A DNA stretch of 14,360 bases from an archaeon (GTDB lineage Archaea; Methanobacteriota; Methanobacteria; Methanobacteriales; Methanobacteriaceae), in assembly GCA_024409145.1 (NCBI GenBank), contig JAKSUF010000012.1, positions 1-14,360 on the forward strand, written 5' to 3'. The position numbers were made by a program, and so were the translations under genes. Shown in pieces: positions 6,980-13,909 of this stretch (positions within the stretch are counted from its first letter, which is position 1; every line of letters begins with the position of its first letter). Below the pieces are notes generated by a model. It was not told the origin of the DNA and did no database searches. It saw only the letters and a program-made list of their open reading frames with translations.

Positions 6980-7054
6980 CAGGATATACTGATAAATGAT
7001 GAAAGAAATTAATATAAAAATATGAAAATTAAAATGATAAGGAAAAAATAAAAT

Positions 7055-7146
7055 CCTTACTAAATAAAAAAAATACTAAAAAATAATAAAAAAATAAAAA
7101 CCTTACTAAATAAAAAAAATACTAAAAAATAATGAAAAAATAAAAA
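7055..7146 (-). repeat. Two tandem 46-bp units carrying oligo-T (likely duplicated terminator)
   Basis: Positions 7055-7100 and 7101-7146 are the same 46-bp unit with one mismatch, each starting CCTTACTAAAT. On the minus strand each unit contains T8, T6 and T7 runs, and the block starts about 23 nt after the stop of the AIR-synthase-like gene. It probably acts as a doubled oligo-T terminator. Confidence 0.75.
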
Positions 7147-7169
7147 AATGAAATAAAATATTATTAAAT

Positions 7170-8540
7170 TTATTCTGAATTTAATATATAATCAATTACT
7201 TTTTCTTTTTTAGAAATTGCTTTATCACTAGCTTTTTGAACTTTTTCTTTCATTATTTCAAAGTCTTCAGGAGTGGTTTCACCAACTAATTTTTTAATTT
7301 TAGTATAAGCTGCTTCCCTAAATAAAGGAACTAATTCTTCTTCATCACCATCTTCTTTAATTAAAATTGGAGAACCAGAATTATTTACTACACCAACTTC
7401 CATAATTGGCACACCTACATTAGAAACAGTCTTGATAACTTCATCTGAAATTTCTTGAGGAACTACTAACATCAAGGAATCAGTAGAAACACCTAAAGAA
7501 TCAATATTCAATTTATCAAGCATATTTAAAACATTAGGAGAAACAGTTTCTAAAAGAGATTTTTCATAGAATTCTAAACCTAAACCAGTAGTTTGAGATA
7601 TTTCATGAGCATCCCCACGAAGTCCACCATTTGTAACATCAGTCATAGCATGAACTTCTTTAACTAAATCAGCATCAAATAAAGATTTAGATGCTTTAAC
7701 AAAGTTAATATTCATAGTATCCCAAACAACATCAAAGAAACCATTATAAAGAGCAGTGGTTGTAATAGTTCCACCACCAGAACCTTCAGTCATTAAAATA
7801 ACATCACCTTCAGTAGCTCCTTTTCTTGCAGTAGGAGGATATTTAGATACTCCAACACTACCAACAGCACTAACTAAACGGTCCCCAAGAACCATATCTC
7901 CACCAACTCTTAAAGTACTTCCAGCTACAAGAGGAACATCAATAAGTTCTGAGACAGTACACACTCCTGCTGTAAAATCAAATAACTTACCGATCTCACC
8001 ATCATCTGCAAGATGTAAATCACTTAAAATAGCTACAGGGTCAGCACCCATAACACAAACATCTCTTAATGTTGCTCTAGTAACATGGAAACCTCCAAGG
8101 AAAGGATATTCACTGAGACGTGAATGGATTCCATCAACAGCAGTTGTAACATACATATCATCATCAATATTTGATACTTTTACAACACCACCATCATCTT
8201 GAGCAGTAGGATCAACAAGAGAATTAGTATTTGTACTGCTAACAATCTCTGCAATTTTTCTATGTACAAAAAAGTCACCAGCACCTCTAGAACCTACACC
8301 CATCTTACCCATACTTATAGTAGATTTCGGAACTTCAATAATTTCTTTTAAAAACTCATCATCAACATTGTTTAATTCTAAAGTAGTTTTAACTTCATCA
8401 ATTACTGCTTCAGCCATTAACAAAGAATTATCATCAGAAATTTCTTTAAATTCTTTAATTCTTTTAGCAAGAGTTGATTTAATATCTTCTTCACAAACCC
8501 CTTTAGTTATATTTGACCTAACAAAACCTTCAATATCCAT
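7170..8540 (-). CDS. AIR-synthase (PurM/HypE/SelD-like) related protein with terminal extensions
   Basis: A 456-aa protein whose centre belongs to the PurM/HypE/SelD superfamily of ATP-binding enzymes that phosphorylate carbonyl-type or selenium substrates. The N-terminal AIRS domain spans roughly 80-235: glycine-rich GVGSRGAGDFF (81-91), DDGGVV (115-120), TAVDGIHSR (133-141), RDVCVMGADPVAILSDL (159-175) and GDRLVSAVGSVGV (219-231). The C-terminal AIRS domain follows with TEGSGGG (251-257), MTDVTNGGLRGDAHEIS (299-315) and STDSLMLVVP (352-361). HypE or PurM are about 330-350 aa; this one adds an 80-residue helical head and a helical tail of about 45 residues. An upstream GTG (8546) is in frame, but GGTG at 8546-8549 serves the ATG at 8540. 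The substrate is unknown; methanogenesis marker 2 is a related but shorter family. Confidence 0.85.
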   Translation of the reverse strand: MDIEGFVRSNITKGVCEEDIKSTLAKRIKEFKEISDDNSLLMAEAVIDEVKTTLELNNVDDEFLKEIIEVPKSTISMGKMGVGSRGAGDFFVHRKIAEIVSSTNTNSLVDPTAQDDGGVVKVSNIDDDMYVTTAVDGIHSRLSEYPFLGGFHVTRATLRDVCVMGADPVAILSDLHLADDGEIGKLFDFTAGVCTVSELIDVPLVAGSTLRVGGDMVLGDRLVSAVGSVGVSKYPPTARKGATEGDVILMTEGSGGGTITTTALYNGFFDVVWDTMNINFVKASKSLFDADLVKEVHAMTDVTNGGLRGDAHEISQTTGLGLEFYEKSLLETVSPNVLNMLDKLNIDSLGVSTDSLMLVVPQEISDEVIKTVSNVGVPIMEVGVVNNSGSPILIKEDGDEEELVPLFREAAYTKIKKLVGETTPEDFEIMKEKVQKASDKAISKKEKVIDYILNSE

Positions 8541-8541
8541 A

Positions 8542-8554
8542 ATCACACCGTGAT
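8542..8554. promoter_or_regulatory. ATCAC-N3-GTGAT dyad over the ribosome binding site
   Basis: ATCAC (8542-8546) and GTGAT (8550-8554) form a 5-bp inverted repeat exactly covering the GGTG ribosome binding site of the AIR-synthase-like gene. It could limit ribosome access, but the dyad is short. Confidence 0.25.
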
Positions 8555-8595
8555 CAATATAATAATTATTTAAATATACTTGTTTATAAACAATT

Positions 8596-8724
8596 AATAA
8601 ATGTCAAAAGTTACTTATCCAAAAACTCAAAACCATCCAATAAATGTCAAAAGTTATTTATCCAAAAACTCAAAACCATCCAATAAATGTCAAAAGTTAT
8701 TTATCCAAAAGCTCATAACCATGA
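8596..8724. repeat. Three tandem 43-bp copies of the mptG 3' end
   Basis: Units at 8596-8638, 8639-8681 and 8682-8724 have an exact 43-bp period. The third is the real end of mptG (last eight codons, stop and 15 nt beyond). The two others repeat it with few changes. Units 1 and 2 differ at one base; units 2 and 3 at about four or five. In the mptG reading direction each extra copy still spells a terminal octapeptide, DGFEFLDK then TAA, against HGYELLDK in the gene. Confidence 0.9.
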
Positions 8725-9686
8725 TTTTGAGCTTTTGTTGTGAAAATTGTTGCATCTGAAGGTAAATACTCTTTAGTAGCTTTAACAATATCTTTATTAT
8801 TTTTATCATAAATTGTATAAATTGCAGGACCAAAAGAACTCATACCCACGCCATATGCACCAGAATCTCTCATGAATTGCATCAAATTAGTAGTAGTATC
8901 TGGTTGAAGTTTAACTTCAATCTTTTTAAAACCTAATTTTTGAACTTCTTCAACACATTTAGAAAATCCAATAATATCTTTTTCAAGTAAAAATGGAACC
9001 ATATTCATAAAAATAATATGGGATAACCTTTCAACATCCATTCTTGGAACAGGACAATATTTTTGGAAAATATCTTTTTCTTTAGCCCCTTTAACTGAAT
9101 AATCTACATTAGGTACAGCTACTAAAATATCCCATTCTTCAGGAAAATCATATCTTCCAATTAACTTAGGAGGTTTAGCACTTGATACAGAAGAAGGTAA
9201 ATAATCATTCTTTTCTTTGAGACTATGTCCTCCATCAACAATGAATCCACCATGTTCAAAACAGAATGTTCCAATACCTGAAGTTCCACCTCTACCTACA
9301 ATAGTACTTAACTCAACAGAAGTTAATGATTTTCCTAATGATTCTGAAATTAATTTAGCAGTAGCTAGTTTAATCTGTGTTCCAGATCCTAATCCAGAAT
9401 GATTAAGATAAACTGAATGAACAGTAAATTTGAATCCTTTATTAGAATTAAAAAAAGATAAAATTTGTTTTGCAGCGGATTCAATCTTTTCAGTATATTC
9501 AAGAATAAGTTCTTTATTTTCTATATTTTCGGGAAACTCTACTAAAATCCCATTTTCTATTTCTTCACTTTCAATAATAATATTAGGTTCCTTAAGTGCC
9601 AGTCCAATACCACCATCAATTCTACCATAAGAAGAATTTAGGTCAATAAGGGACATATGTAACCTAGAGGGTGTCTTAATCAACAT
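8697..9686 (-). CDS. mptG: Beta-ribofuranosylaminobenzene 5'-phosphate synthase (beta-RFAP synthase)
   Basis: The committed enzyme of methanopterin synthesis. It joins phosphoribosyl pyrophosphate to an aromatic acid (p-aminobenzoate or 4-hydroxybenzoate), releasing CO2 and pyrophosphate, and forms the C-riboside linkage of the C1 carrier. The 329-aa protein has the GHMP-kinase-like fold of the family: MLIKTPSRLHMSLIDLN at the N-terminus, GRIDGGIGLAL (21-31), the phosphate-binding LNHSGLGSGTQ (94-104), GRGGTSGIGTF (131-141) and DVERLSH near residue 217. GAGGA at 9693-9697, 6 nt before the ATG, fixes the start. It heads the leftward gene row and is divergent from aroA'. Its last codons are the source of the 43-bp tandem repeats just downstream. 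Confidence 0.94.
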   Translation of the reverse strand: MLIKTPSRLHMSLIDLNSSYGRIDGGIGLALKEPNIIIESEEIENGILVEFPENIENKELILEYTEKIESAAKQILSFFNSNKGFKFTVHSVYLNHSGLGSGTQIKLATAKLISESLGKSLTSVELSTIVGRGGTSGIGTFCFEHGGFIVDGGHSLKEKNDYLPSSVSSAKPPKLIGRYDFPEEWDILVAVPNVDYSVKGAKEKDIFQKYCPVPRMDVERLSHIIFMNMVPFLLEKDIIGFSKCVEEVQKLGFKKIEVKLQPDTTTNLMQFMRDSGAYGVGMSSFGPAIYTIYDKNNKDIVKATKEYLPSDATIFTTKAQNHGYELLDK

Positions 9687-9806
9687 TGTTTTTCCTCGAA
9701 TAGTCCTATTAGTTGATAAACAAATAATTCCAATTTATAATTAATTAAAAAGTCAACTAATTAATAAACTCAACAAATATAATTTATTAAATAAATCAAA
9801 TAAACA

Positions 9807-9828
9807 CAAGTTTATTCCGAAAAACTTG
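9807..9828. promoter_or_regulatory. Inverted repeat in the mptG upstream region
   Basis: CAAGTTT (9807-9813) and AAACTTG (9822-9828) form a perfect 7-bp dyad around ATTCCGAA. It lies about 120 nt upstream of mptG, next to a TATATAATATAATT stretch. A second ATTCCGAAA occurs near 9933. A regulatory role is possible but unproven. Confidence 0.3.
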
Positions 9829-10121
9829 CATATATAATATAATTCAAATACTTTATTAAAATTTATACTTAAGAATATTTAAAGTTTACTAAATAATTAT
9901 AGTTAAATTCTTGAATAAAATAATAGAATTAATTCCGAAATATAAAAACTATAAAAAAATTAAAAAGAATATGAAAAAATATTAAAAAAATATTAAAAAA
10001 ATATTAAAAAACAATCAGAAGCAAAAAAATAAAAAATACAATTGATTATTAATTACTAATTATATAAAAAACTGCTAAATCATAAAAAAAACTACTAACT
10101 TAAAAGTAAAATTATTGTTCA

Positions 10122-10153
10122 TTAACCATTAATTTCTCTTATTTAACCATTAA
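10122..10153 (+). promoter_or_regulatory. Paired direct repeats upstream of the aroA' promoter
   Basis: TTAACCATTAA occurs at 10122-10132 and again at 10143-10153. The 21-bp spacing is two helical turns, so both copies face the same side of the DNA. The second directly precedes TTTATATT (10155-10162), a good TATA box for the aroA'-aroB' genes. This fits a cooperative activator or repressor site. Confidence 0.45.
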
Positions 10154-10154
10154 G

Positions 10155-10162
10155 TTTATATT
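10155..10162 (+). promoter_or_regulatory. Candidate TATA box for aroA'
   Basis: TTTATATT preceded by an A-rich patch. Transcription would start near 10183, with a leader of about 100 nt. A second AT-only stretch (about 10166-10178) could serve instead. Confidence 0.35.
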
Positions 10163-10284
10163 AACTAAATATATATTTATAATTGATGAATGTTTAATTG
10201 AATATTATAAGCAAATACTAAAAATTAACAAATTGCTAATATATTCATAAAAATATGAATCACTTGATATTAGGAGATTATACT

Positions 10285-11085
10285 ATGAGTATGACTGGTA
10301 AAAAAATTCGATTAGAAAGAATATTAAATAGAGAAACTAAAAGAACAGTTATTGCTCCTATGGATCATGGTATTTCTGAAGGTCCTATAAGAGGAATTAT
10401 TAATATGAATCAAACCATAGAATACATGTCCCAAGGTGGAGCAGATGCAGTACTCATGCATAAAGGTATTGTAGAAAGAGGCCACAGAGGATATGGTAAA
10501 GATATTGGTCTTATTGTACATTTATCTGCAAGTACTTCATTAAGCCCAGACCCAAATAGTAAAGTAACTGTTACTTCTGTAGAAAGAGCTATCCAATTAG
10601 GAGCAGATGCAGTTTCTGTACATGTAAATGTAGGTTCTGAAAACGAAACTGAAATGTTAATGGAACTTGGAGAAATAGCTGAAACTTGTAGTTACTGGGG
10701 AATGCCACTTCTTGCAATGATGTACCCAAGAGGTAAAAAAGTTACTGGCGAACATGATGTTGAAATGGTCAAACATGCAGCACGTGTAGGTGCAGAGCTT
10801 GGTGCAGATATTGTAAAAACTAATTATACTGGAGACCCAGATTCATTTAAAGAAGTAGTAGATGGTGCTTTAGTCCCAGTTATTATTGCAGGAGGTCCTA
10901 AAGTAGAAACCAACAGAGATCTTTTAGAAATGGTTAGAGATTCTTTATCTGTTGGAGGAGCAGGAGTTGCATTTGGTAGAAACTTCTTCCAAGCAGAAAA
11001 CCCAATAAAAATGACTAAAGCTATTTCTGAAGTTGTTCACAACGAATTAGAAGTGGATGAAGCTTTAAAAATACTTGAAGACTAA
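10285..11085 (+). CDS. aroA': 2-amino-3,7-dideoxy-D-threo-hept-6-ulosonate synthase (ADH synthase)
   Basis: The first enzyme of the archaeal replacement for the DAHP route. It is a class-I aldolase-type TIM barrel that condenses a 6-deoxy-5-ketofructose phosphate with aspartate semialdehyde to give ADH. At 266 aa it is full length. Catalytic residues match the Methanocaldococcus enzyme: D27 in APMDHG, Y147 in MMYPRG and the Schiff-base K178 in DIVKTNYTG; IAGGPK (201-206) and GVAFGRN (227-233) bind phosphate. An in-frame ATG at 10255 has no ribosome binding site. GGAGA at 10273-10277 lies 7 nt before the ATG at 10285, giving MSMTGKKIRLERI, so I use the latter. The next gene, aroB', performs the following step, 125 nt downstream. 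Confidence 0.95.
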   Translation: MSMTGKKIRLERILNRETKRTVIAPMDHGISEGPIRGIINMNQTIEYMSQGGADAVLMHKGIVERGHRGYGKDIGLIVHLSASTSLSPDPNSKVTVTSVERAIQLGADAVSVHVNVGSENETEMLMELGEIAETCSYWGMPLLAMMYPRGKKVTGEHDVEMVKHAARVGAELGADIVKTNYTGDPDSFKEVVDGALVPVIIAGGPKVETNRDLLEMVRDSLSVGGAGVAFGRNFFQAENPIKMTKAISEVVHNELEVDEALKILED

Positions 11086-11210
11086 TTAAATAATCTAAAA
11101 TAAAATTTTAATAAAAATAAAATTAAATTTTTTTATATATGTGAAATTAAATTTTTAAATTATAGAGAAAAAACTCTAAAAAACAAATAAAAATTAAAGG
11201 AGGTTAAAAA

Positions 11211-12338
11211 TTGTCAAATAAATTCGCATGGATTATGTCCCCAAATAAAGACTGGGAAGATAAAAAAGAATTAATAACAACTGGACTTGAATCTGGTATA
11301 GACCATATTCTTGATTTGAACGATGCAGAAAATATTAGGAAAGTTGGAAACTTTAACATTATATCAAATAACGAGGATAGTGATATCTATTTAATTGGTA
11401 TTGATGGTGAAGGTGATAATTCTTATGAACTTGAAAGTTTAAATGAATCACAAGATATTGTTAAAGCAAAAGAAGCTAAAAATGCTGGAAAAGTGGTTTG
11501 TGCTTATATTGAAATTAGTGACAAATTACATGAACAATTAGCTGTAGCAATCGGGAAAATTGTAGACTATATAATCCTTGTAGGACAAGATTGGACAGTT
11601 ATCCCTCTTGAAAATATTATAGCAGACTTACAAAAAGAAGATGTTAAAATAATAGCTGCTGTAAAAGATGCTGAAGAAGCTCAAGTAGCTATTGAAACAT
11701 TGGAAATAGGTACTGATGGTGTAATCTTTGAAGCAAAAGACTTTGCACAAATCAAAGATATAACTAATCTAATCGAATCAATATCAAGTGAAAACTATTC
11801 TTTAGAAGATGTGACTATAACTAATGTAAAATCTCTTGGTTCTGGAGATAGAGTTTGTATTGATACAACAACTATGATGAAACCTGGAGAAGGTATGTTA
11901 ATAGGATCTTATTCTAAAGCTATGTTCTTTGTACATAGTGAAACTTTAGAAAGTGAATATGTTGCATCAAGACCATTTAGAGTAAATGCAGGTCCAGTAC
12001 AAGCATATGTTATGGTTCCTGGTGGAAAAACTAGATACCTTAGTGAACTTGAAACTGGCGATGAAGTTTTAATCGTAGATAATGAAGGAAACACTAAAAC
12101 TTCAATTGTAGGTAGATCTAAAATCGAAAAAAGACCTTTAATCCTTATTGAAGCAGAATTTGAAGGTATGAAAATTAAATCATTACTCCAAAATGCAGAA
12201 ACCATTAGGTTAATTGATGATAATAAAAACCCAATTTCTGTTTCTGATTTAAAAGCTGGAGATAAAGTCAAAGCATACATTGATAGTAGTGCAAGACATT
12301 TTGGAATTGCAATTGAAGAAAATATTACTGAGAAATAG
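11211..12338 (+). CDS. aroB': 3-dehydroquinate synthase II
   Basis: The second enzyme of the archaeal aromatic entry route. It oxidatively deaminates and cyclises ADH to 3-dehydroquinate with NAD, and is unrelated to bacterial AroB. It is 375 aa. The N-terminus reads KFAWIMSPNKDWEDKKELIT. The conserved C-terminal half includes GSGDRVCIDTTTMMKPGEGM (210-229), IGSYSKAMFFVHSETLES (231-248), ASRPFRVNAGPVQAYVMVPG (252-271) and TRYLSELETGDEVLIVD. It starts with TTG, made clear by a perfect AAAGGAGGT at 11196-11204, 6 nt upstream. A TATATATG box at about 11133-11140 in the gap to aroA' hints at an extra promoter. A hairpin directly after the stop may end the unit. Confidence 0.95.
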   Translation: MSNKFAWIMSPNKDWEDKKELITTGLESGIDHILDLNDAENIRKVGNFNIISNNEDSDIYLIGIDGEGDNSYELESLNESQDIVKAKEAKNAGKVVCAYIEISDKLHEQLAVAIGKIVDYIILVGQDWTVIPLENIIADLQKEDVKIIAAVKDAEEAQVAIETLEIGTDGVIFEAKDFAQIKDITNLIESISSENYSLEDVTITNVKSLGSGDRVCIDTTTMMKPGEGMLIGSYSKAMFFVHSETLESEYVASRPFRVNAGPVQAYVMVPGGKTRYLSELETGDEVLIVDNEGNTKTSIVGRSKIEKRPLILIEAEFEGMKIKSLLQNAETIRLIDDNKNPISVSDLKAGDKVKAYIDSSARHFGIAIEENITEK

Positions 12339-12340
12339 AT

Positions 12341-12363
12341 TTATTTCATTATAGATGAAATAA
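12341..12363 (+). terminator. Hairpin directly after aroB'
   Basis: TTATTTCAT (12341-12349) and ATGAAATAA (12355-12363) form a perfect 9-bp stem with a 5-nt loop, starting 3 nt after the stop. A T-rich stretch follows (12370-12376). It may end transcription or protect the 3' end. Confidence 0.5.
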
Positions 12364-12375
12364 CAATCATTTTCT

Positions 12376-12459
12376 TAAATATTATTTTAATATTAATTTA
12401 ATATTCTAAATATTATTTTAATATTAATTTAATATTCTAAATATTATTTTAATATTAAT
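12376..12459. repeat. 31-bp tandem repeat, about 2.7 copies
   Basis: Units start at 12376, 12407 and 12438. The first two are identical and the third matches over 22 bp. Each unit begins TAAATATTATTTTAATATTA and is AT-only except one C. The period is close to three helical turns. Confidence 0.85.
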
Positions 12460-12488
12460 AAAACAACATTTTACTTATTTTTTAAATT

Positions 12489-12537
12489 AACTTAAAGTAT
12501 AATATGAACAATAATATAACTCAGAGTATAATATAAA
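12489..12537. repeat. Imperfect 20-bp direct repeat containing TATA-like cores
   Basis: 12489-12508 and 12518-12537 match at about 16 of 20 positions and share the exact core AGTATAATAT. The second core, about 40-50 nt before the thpR ATG, is a plausible TATA box; the first may be a duplicated promoter element. Confidence 0.5.
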
Positions 12538-12574
12538 TCCAAAAAATAATCTAAAATAAATCATAGGTGAAAAA

Positions 12575-13156
12575 ATGAAAAATGAACAAACAGAAACTTT
12601 AAGGACATTTTTAGCTATTGAGATAGATAATGCTTTAATTCCAAAGATTATTAATCTTCAGAATGAGTTTAAAGAAACAAATGCAAATATAAAATACGTT
12701 TCACCAGAAAATATGCATTTTACATTAAAATTTTTTGGAGAGGTAGATTTAGATAAATTAGAAGCAATTAAAGAAGTAATTAATAAAGTTATTAAAAAAC
12801 ACAACACATTTAATTTAAATATTAAAGGATGCGGTAACTTCCCAAAACCAAATATTATTAAAGTAATTTGGATAGGAATCGAAAATAGTGAATTCATGAT
12901 AAACCTTCAAAAAGATTTAGATAAAGAATTTAAAAAGATAGGTTTTAGAAAAGAGAAAAATTTTATATCTCACCTTACAATTGGAAGACCAAGAAATCAG
13001 AAAGAAAAAGAAGCTTTAAAAAATATAATTAAAATAAATAAAGAAATAAAGATTGGTACTATGAAAGTTAATAAAATACATCTTAAAAAAAGTACATTAA
13101 CACCAAGAGGACCAATATATGAAGACATAACTATTTTTGATTTAAACAATGAATAA
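12575..13156 (+). CDS. thpR: RNA 2',3'-cyclic phosphodiesterase (2'-5' RNA ligase family)
   Basis: A 2H-phosphoesterase of the ThpR/LigT family that opens 2',3'-cyclic phosphate RNA ends to 2'-phosphates and, in vitro, can join 2'-5' linked RNA halves. It is 193 aa, typical for the family. Both catalytic HxTx motifs are present: HFTL at residue 48, in ENMHFTLKFFGEV, and HLTI at 133, in FISHLTIGRPR. The N-terminal RTFLAIEI strand is also characteristic. AGGTGA at 12565-12570 lies 4 nt before the ATG. It is lysine-rich and more A-rich than the aro genes, as expected for this genome. It stands alone between aroB' and the nitroreductase, with gaps that suggest its own promoter. Confidence 0.93.
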   Translation: MKNEQTETLRTFLAIEIDNALIPKIINLQNEFKETNANIKYVSPENMHFTLKFFGEVDLDKLEAIKEVINKVIKKHNTFNLNIKGCGNFPKPNIIKVIWIGIENSEFMINLQKDLDKEFKKIGFRKEKNFISHLTIGRPRNQKEKEALKNIIKINKEIKIGTMKVNKIHLKKSTLTPRGPIYEDITIFDLNNE

Positions 13157-13284
13157 TTAATCTAAAACAAATATTAACACAAATCAAAAAAATAAAAAAA
13201 TAAAAAATTTAAAACAAAAGAAAAGCTAAAAACTTAATAAATTAAAAAAGCCAATAACAATATAATTACTAATGAGGTGAAAAC

Positions 13285-13794
13285 ATGAACTCTATATTTA
13301 ATAGAAAAAGTATAAGAAAATTTAAAGAAAAAACAATAGAACCTGAAAAAATTGAAAAACTTTTAAAAGCAGGAATGCAAGCTCCTTCAGCAATGAACAC
13401 ACAACCATGGGAATTTCTTGTTGTAGAAAATAAGGAATCTATCATAAAAATATCTGAAATGAGTAAATATGCTAAACCAGCTTATACTAGTGCATGTTGT
13501 ATTATAACTTTATGTAATATGAAACATATTAAAGAAAAGAAAATGGATGATTGGTTCCCTCAAGATATGAGTGCATGTACTGAAAATATTTTAATTCAAG
13601 CTGTTGAAGAAGAATTAGGTGCAGTATGGCTTGGAACTTACCCTGACGAAGAAAGATGCGAATATTTACAAAAACATTTTAATATTCCTAAAGATTTCAT
13701 GCCATTCTCTGTTATTGTTCTCGGATACCCAGATAAAGAATACACTGTAGAAGATAGATTTGATCCTAACAGAATACATTATGAAACTTATTAA
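13285..13794 (+). CDS. Nitroreductase-family flavoprotein
   Basis: An FMN-dependent oxidoreductase of the nitroreductase superfamily, 169 aa, one of the short forms common in anaerobes and methanogens. Flavin-binding signatures are visible: NRKSIRKFK (6-14, with R7, S9 and R11 for the FMN phosphate), APSAMNTQPWEF (33-44) and LGAVWLGTYPDEE (111-123). The ending PNRIHYETY is usual in this subgroup. Such proteins take electrons from NAD(P)H, or in methanogens possibly from F420H2 or ferredoxin; the physiological substrate is unknown. GAGGTGA at 13273-13279, 5 nt before the ATG, gives a firm start. There are four cysteines (71, 72, 77 and 98) but no 4Fe-4S ferredoxin motif. Confidence 0.9.
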   Translation: MNSIFNRKSIRKFKEKTIEPEKIEKLLKAGMQAPSAMNTQPWEFLVVENKESIIKISEMSKYAKPAYTSACCIITLCNMKHIKEKKMDDWFPQDMSACTENILIQAVEEELGAVWLGTYPDEERCEYLQKHFNIPKDFMPFSVIVLGYPDKEYTVEDRFDPNRIHYETY

Positions 13795-13881
13795 ATTAAA
13801 AAATAATATAAAATTAACTTCATATAAAAACTATAAAAAATATTTAAATTAATAAAGACATAATTGTAAAAATTAAGAAAA

Positions 13882-13898
13882 TTAAAAAAAGAAAAATA
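13882..13898 (-). terminator. Oligo-T tract after the acidic hypothetical gene
   Basis: On the minus strand, T5-C-T7 lies about 12-25 nt past the stop of the gene ending at 13910. It fits an archaeal oligo-T terminator and lies in the convergent gap with the nitroreductase gene. Confidence 0.45.
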
Positions 13899-13909
13899 AG
13901 TTAATATAA

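Larger units (their letters stand above)
6826..7169. other. Intergenic region between the AIR-synthase-like gene and hemL
   Basis: 344 nt with no plausible gene on either strand. It holds, from right to left in the direction of transcription, a tandem oligo-T repeat (7055-7146), a perfect 10-bp dyad (6955-6979) and several TATA-like stretches (about 6905-6940 on the minus strand) that could serve hemL. Confidence 0.6.
9687..10284. other. Divergent intergenic region mptG / aroA'
   Basis: About 600 nt, very A+T-rich, with no credible gene on either strand and no GC-rich island that would suggest a structured RNA. It contains an inverted repeat (9807-9828), a low-complexity run of ATATTAAAAAA units (9970-10010), a pair of 11-bp direct repeats (10122-10153) and TATA-like boxes on both sides. 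Confidence 0.6.

Noticed and set aside
6989..7002. CTGA followed by TGATGA, resembling D'/C' boxes of a C/D guide RNA
   Set aside because: No matching C box upstream or D box downstream at the required distances, so a C/D sRNA is not supported.
7756..8202. 148-codon plus-strand frame inside the AIR-synthase-like gene
   Set aside because: It is a shadow of a conserved coding region; its composition (many P, S and T) is that of the reverse complement of the real gene.
8596..8724. Possible CRISPR-like array
   Set aside because: The 43-bp units are directly adjacent with no spacers and derive from the mptG end.
9970..10010. Repeated ATATTAAAAAA units
   Set aside because: Low-complexity A/T sequence of the kind expected throughout such intergenic DNA; no specific signal.
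11909..12280. 123-codon minus-strand frame inside aroB'
   Set aside because: It overlaps the most conserved part of 3-dehydroquinate synthase II, with no start signal of its own.
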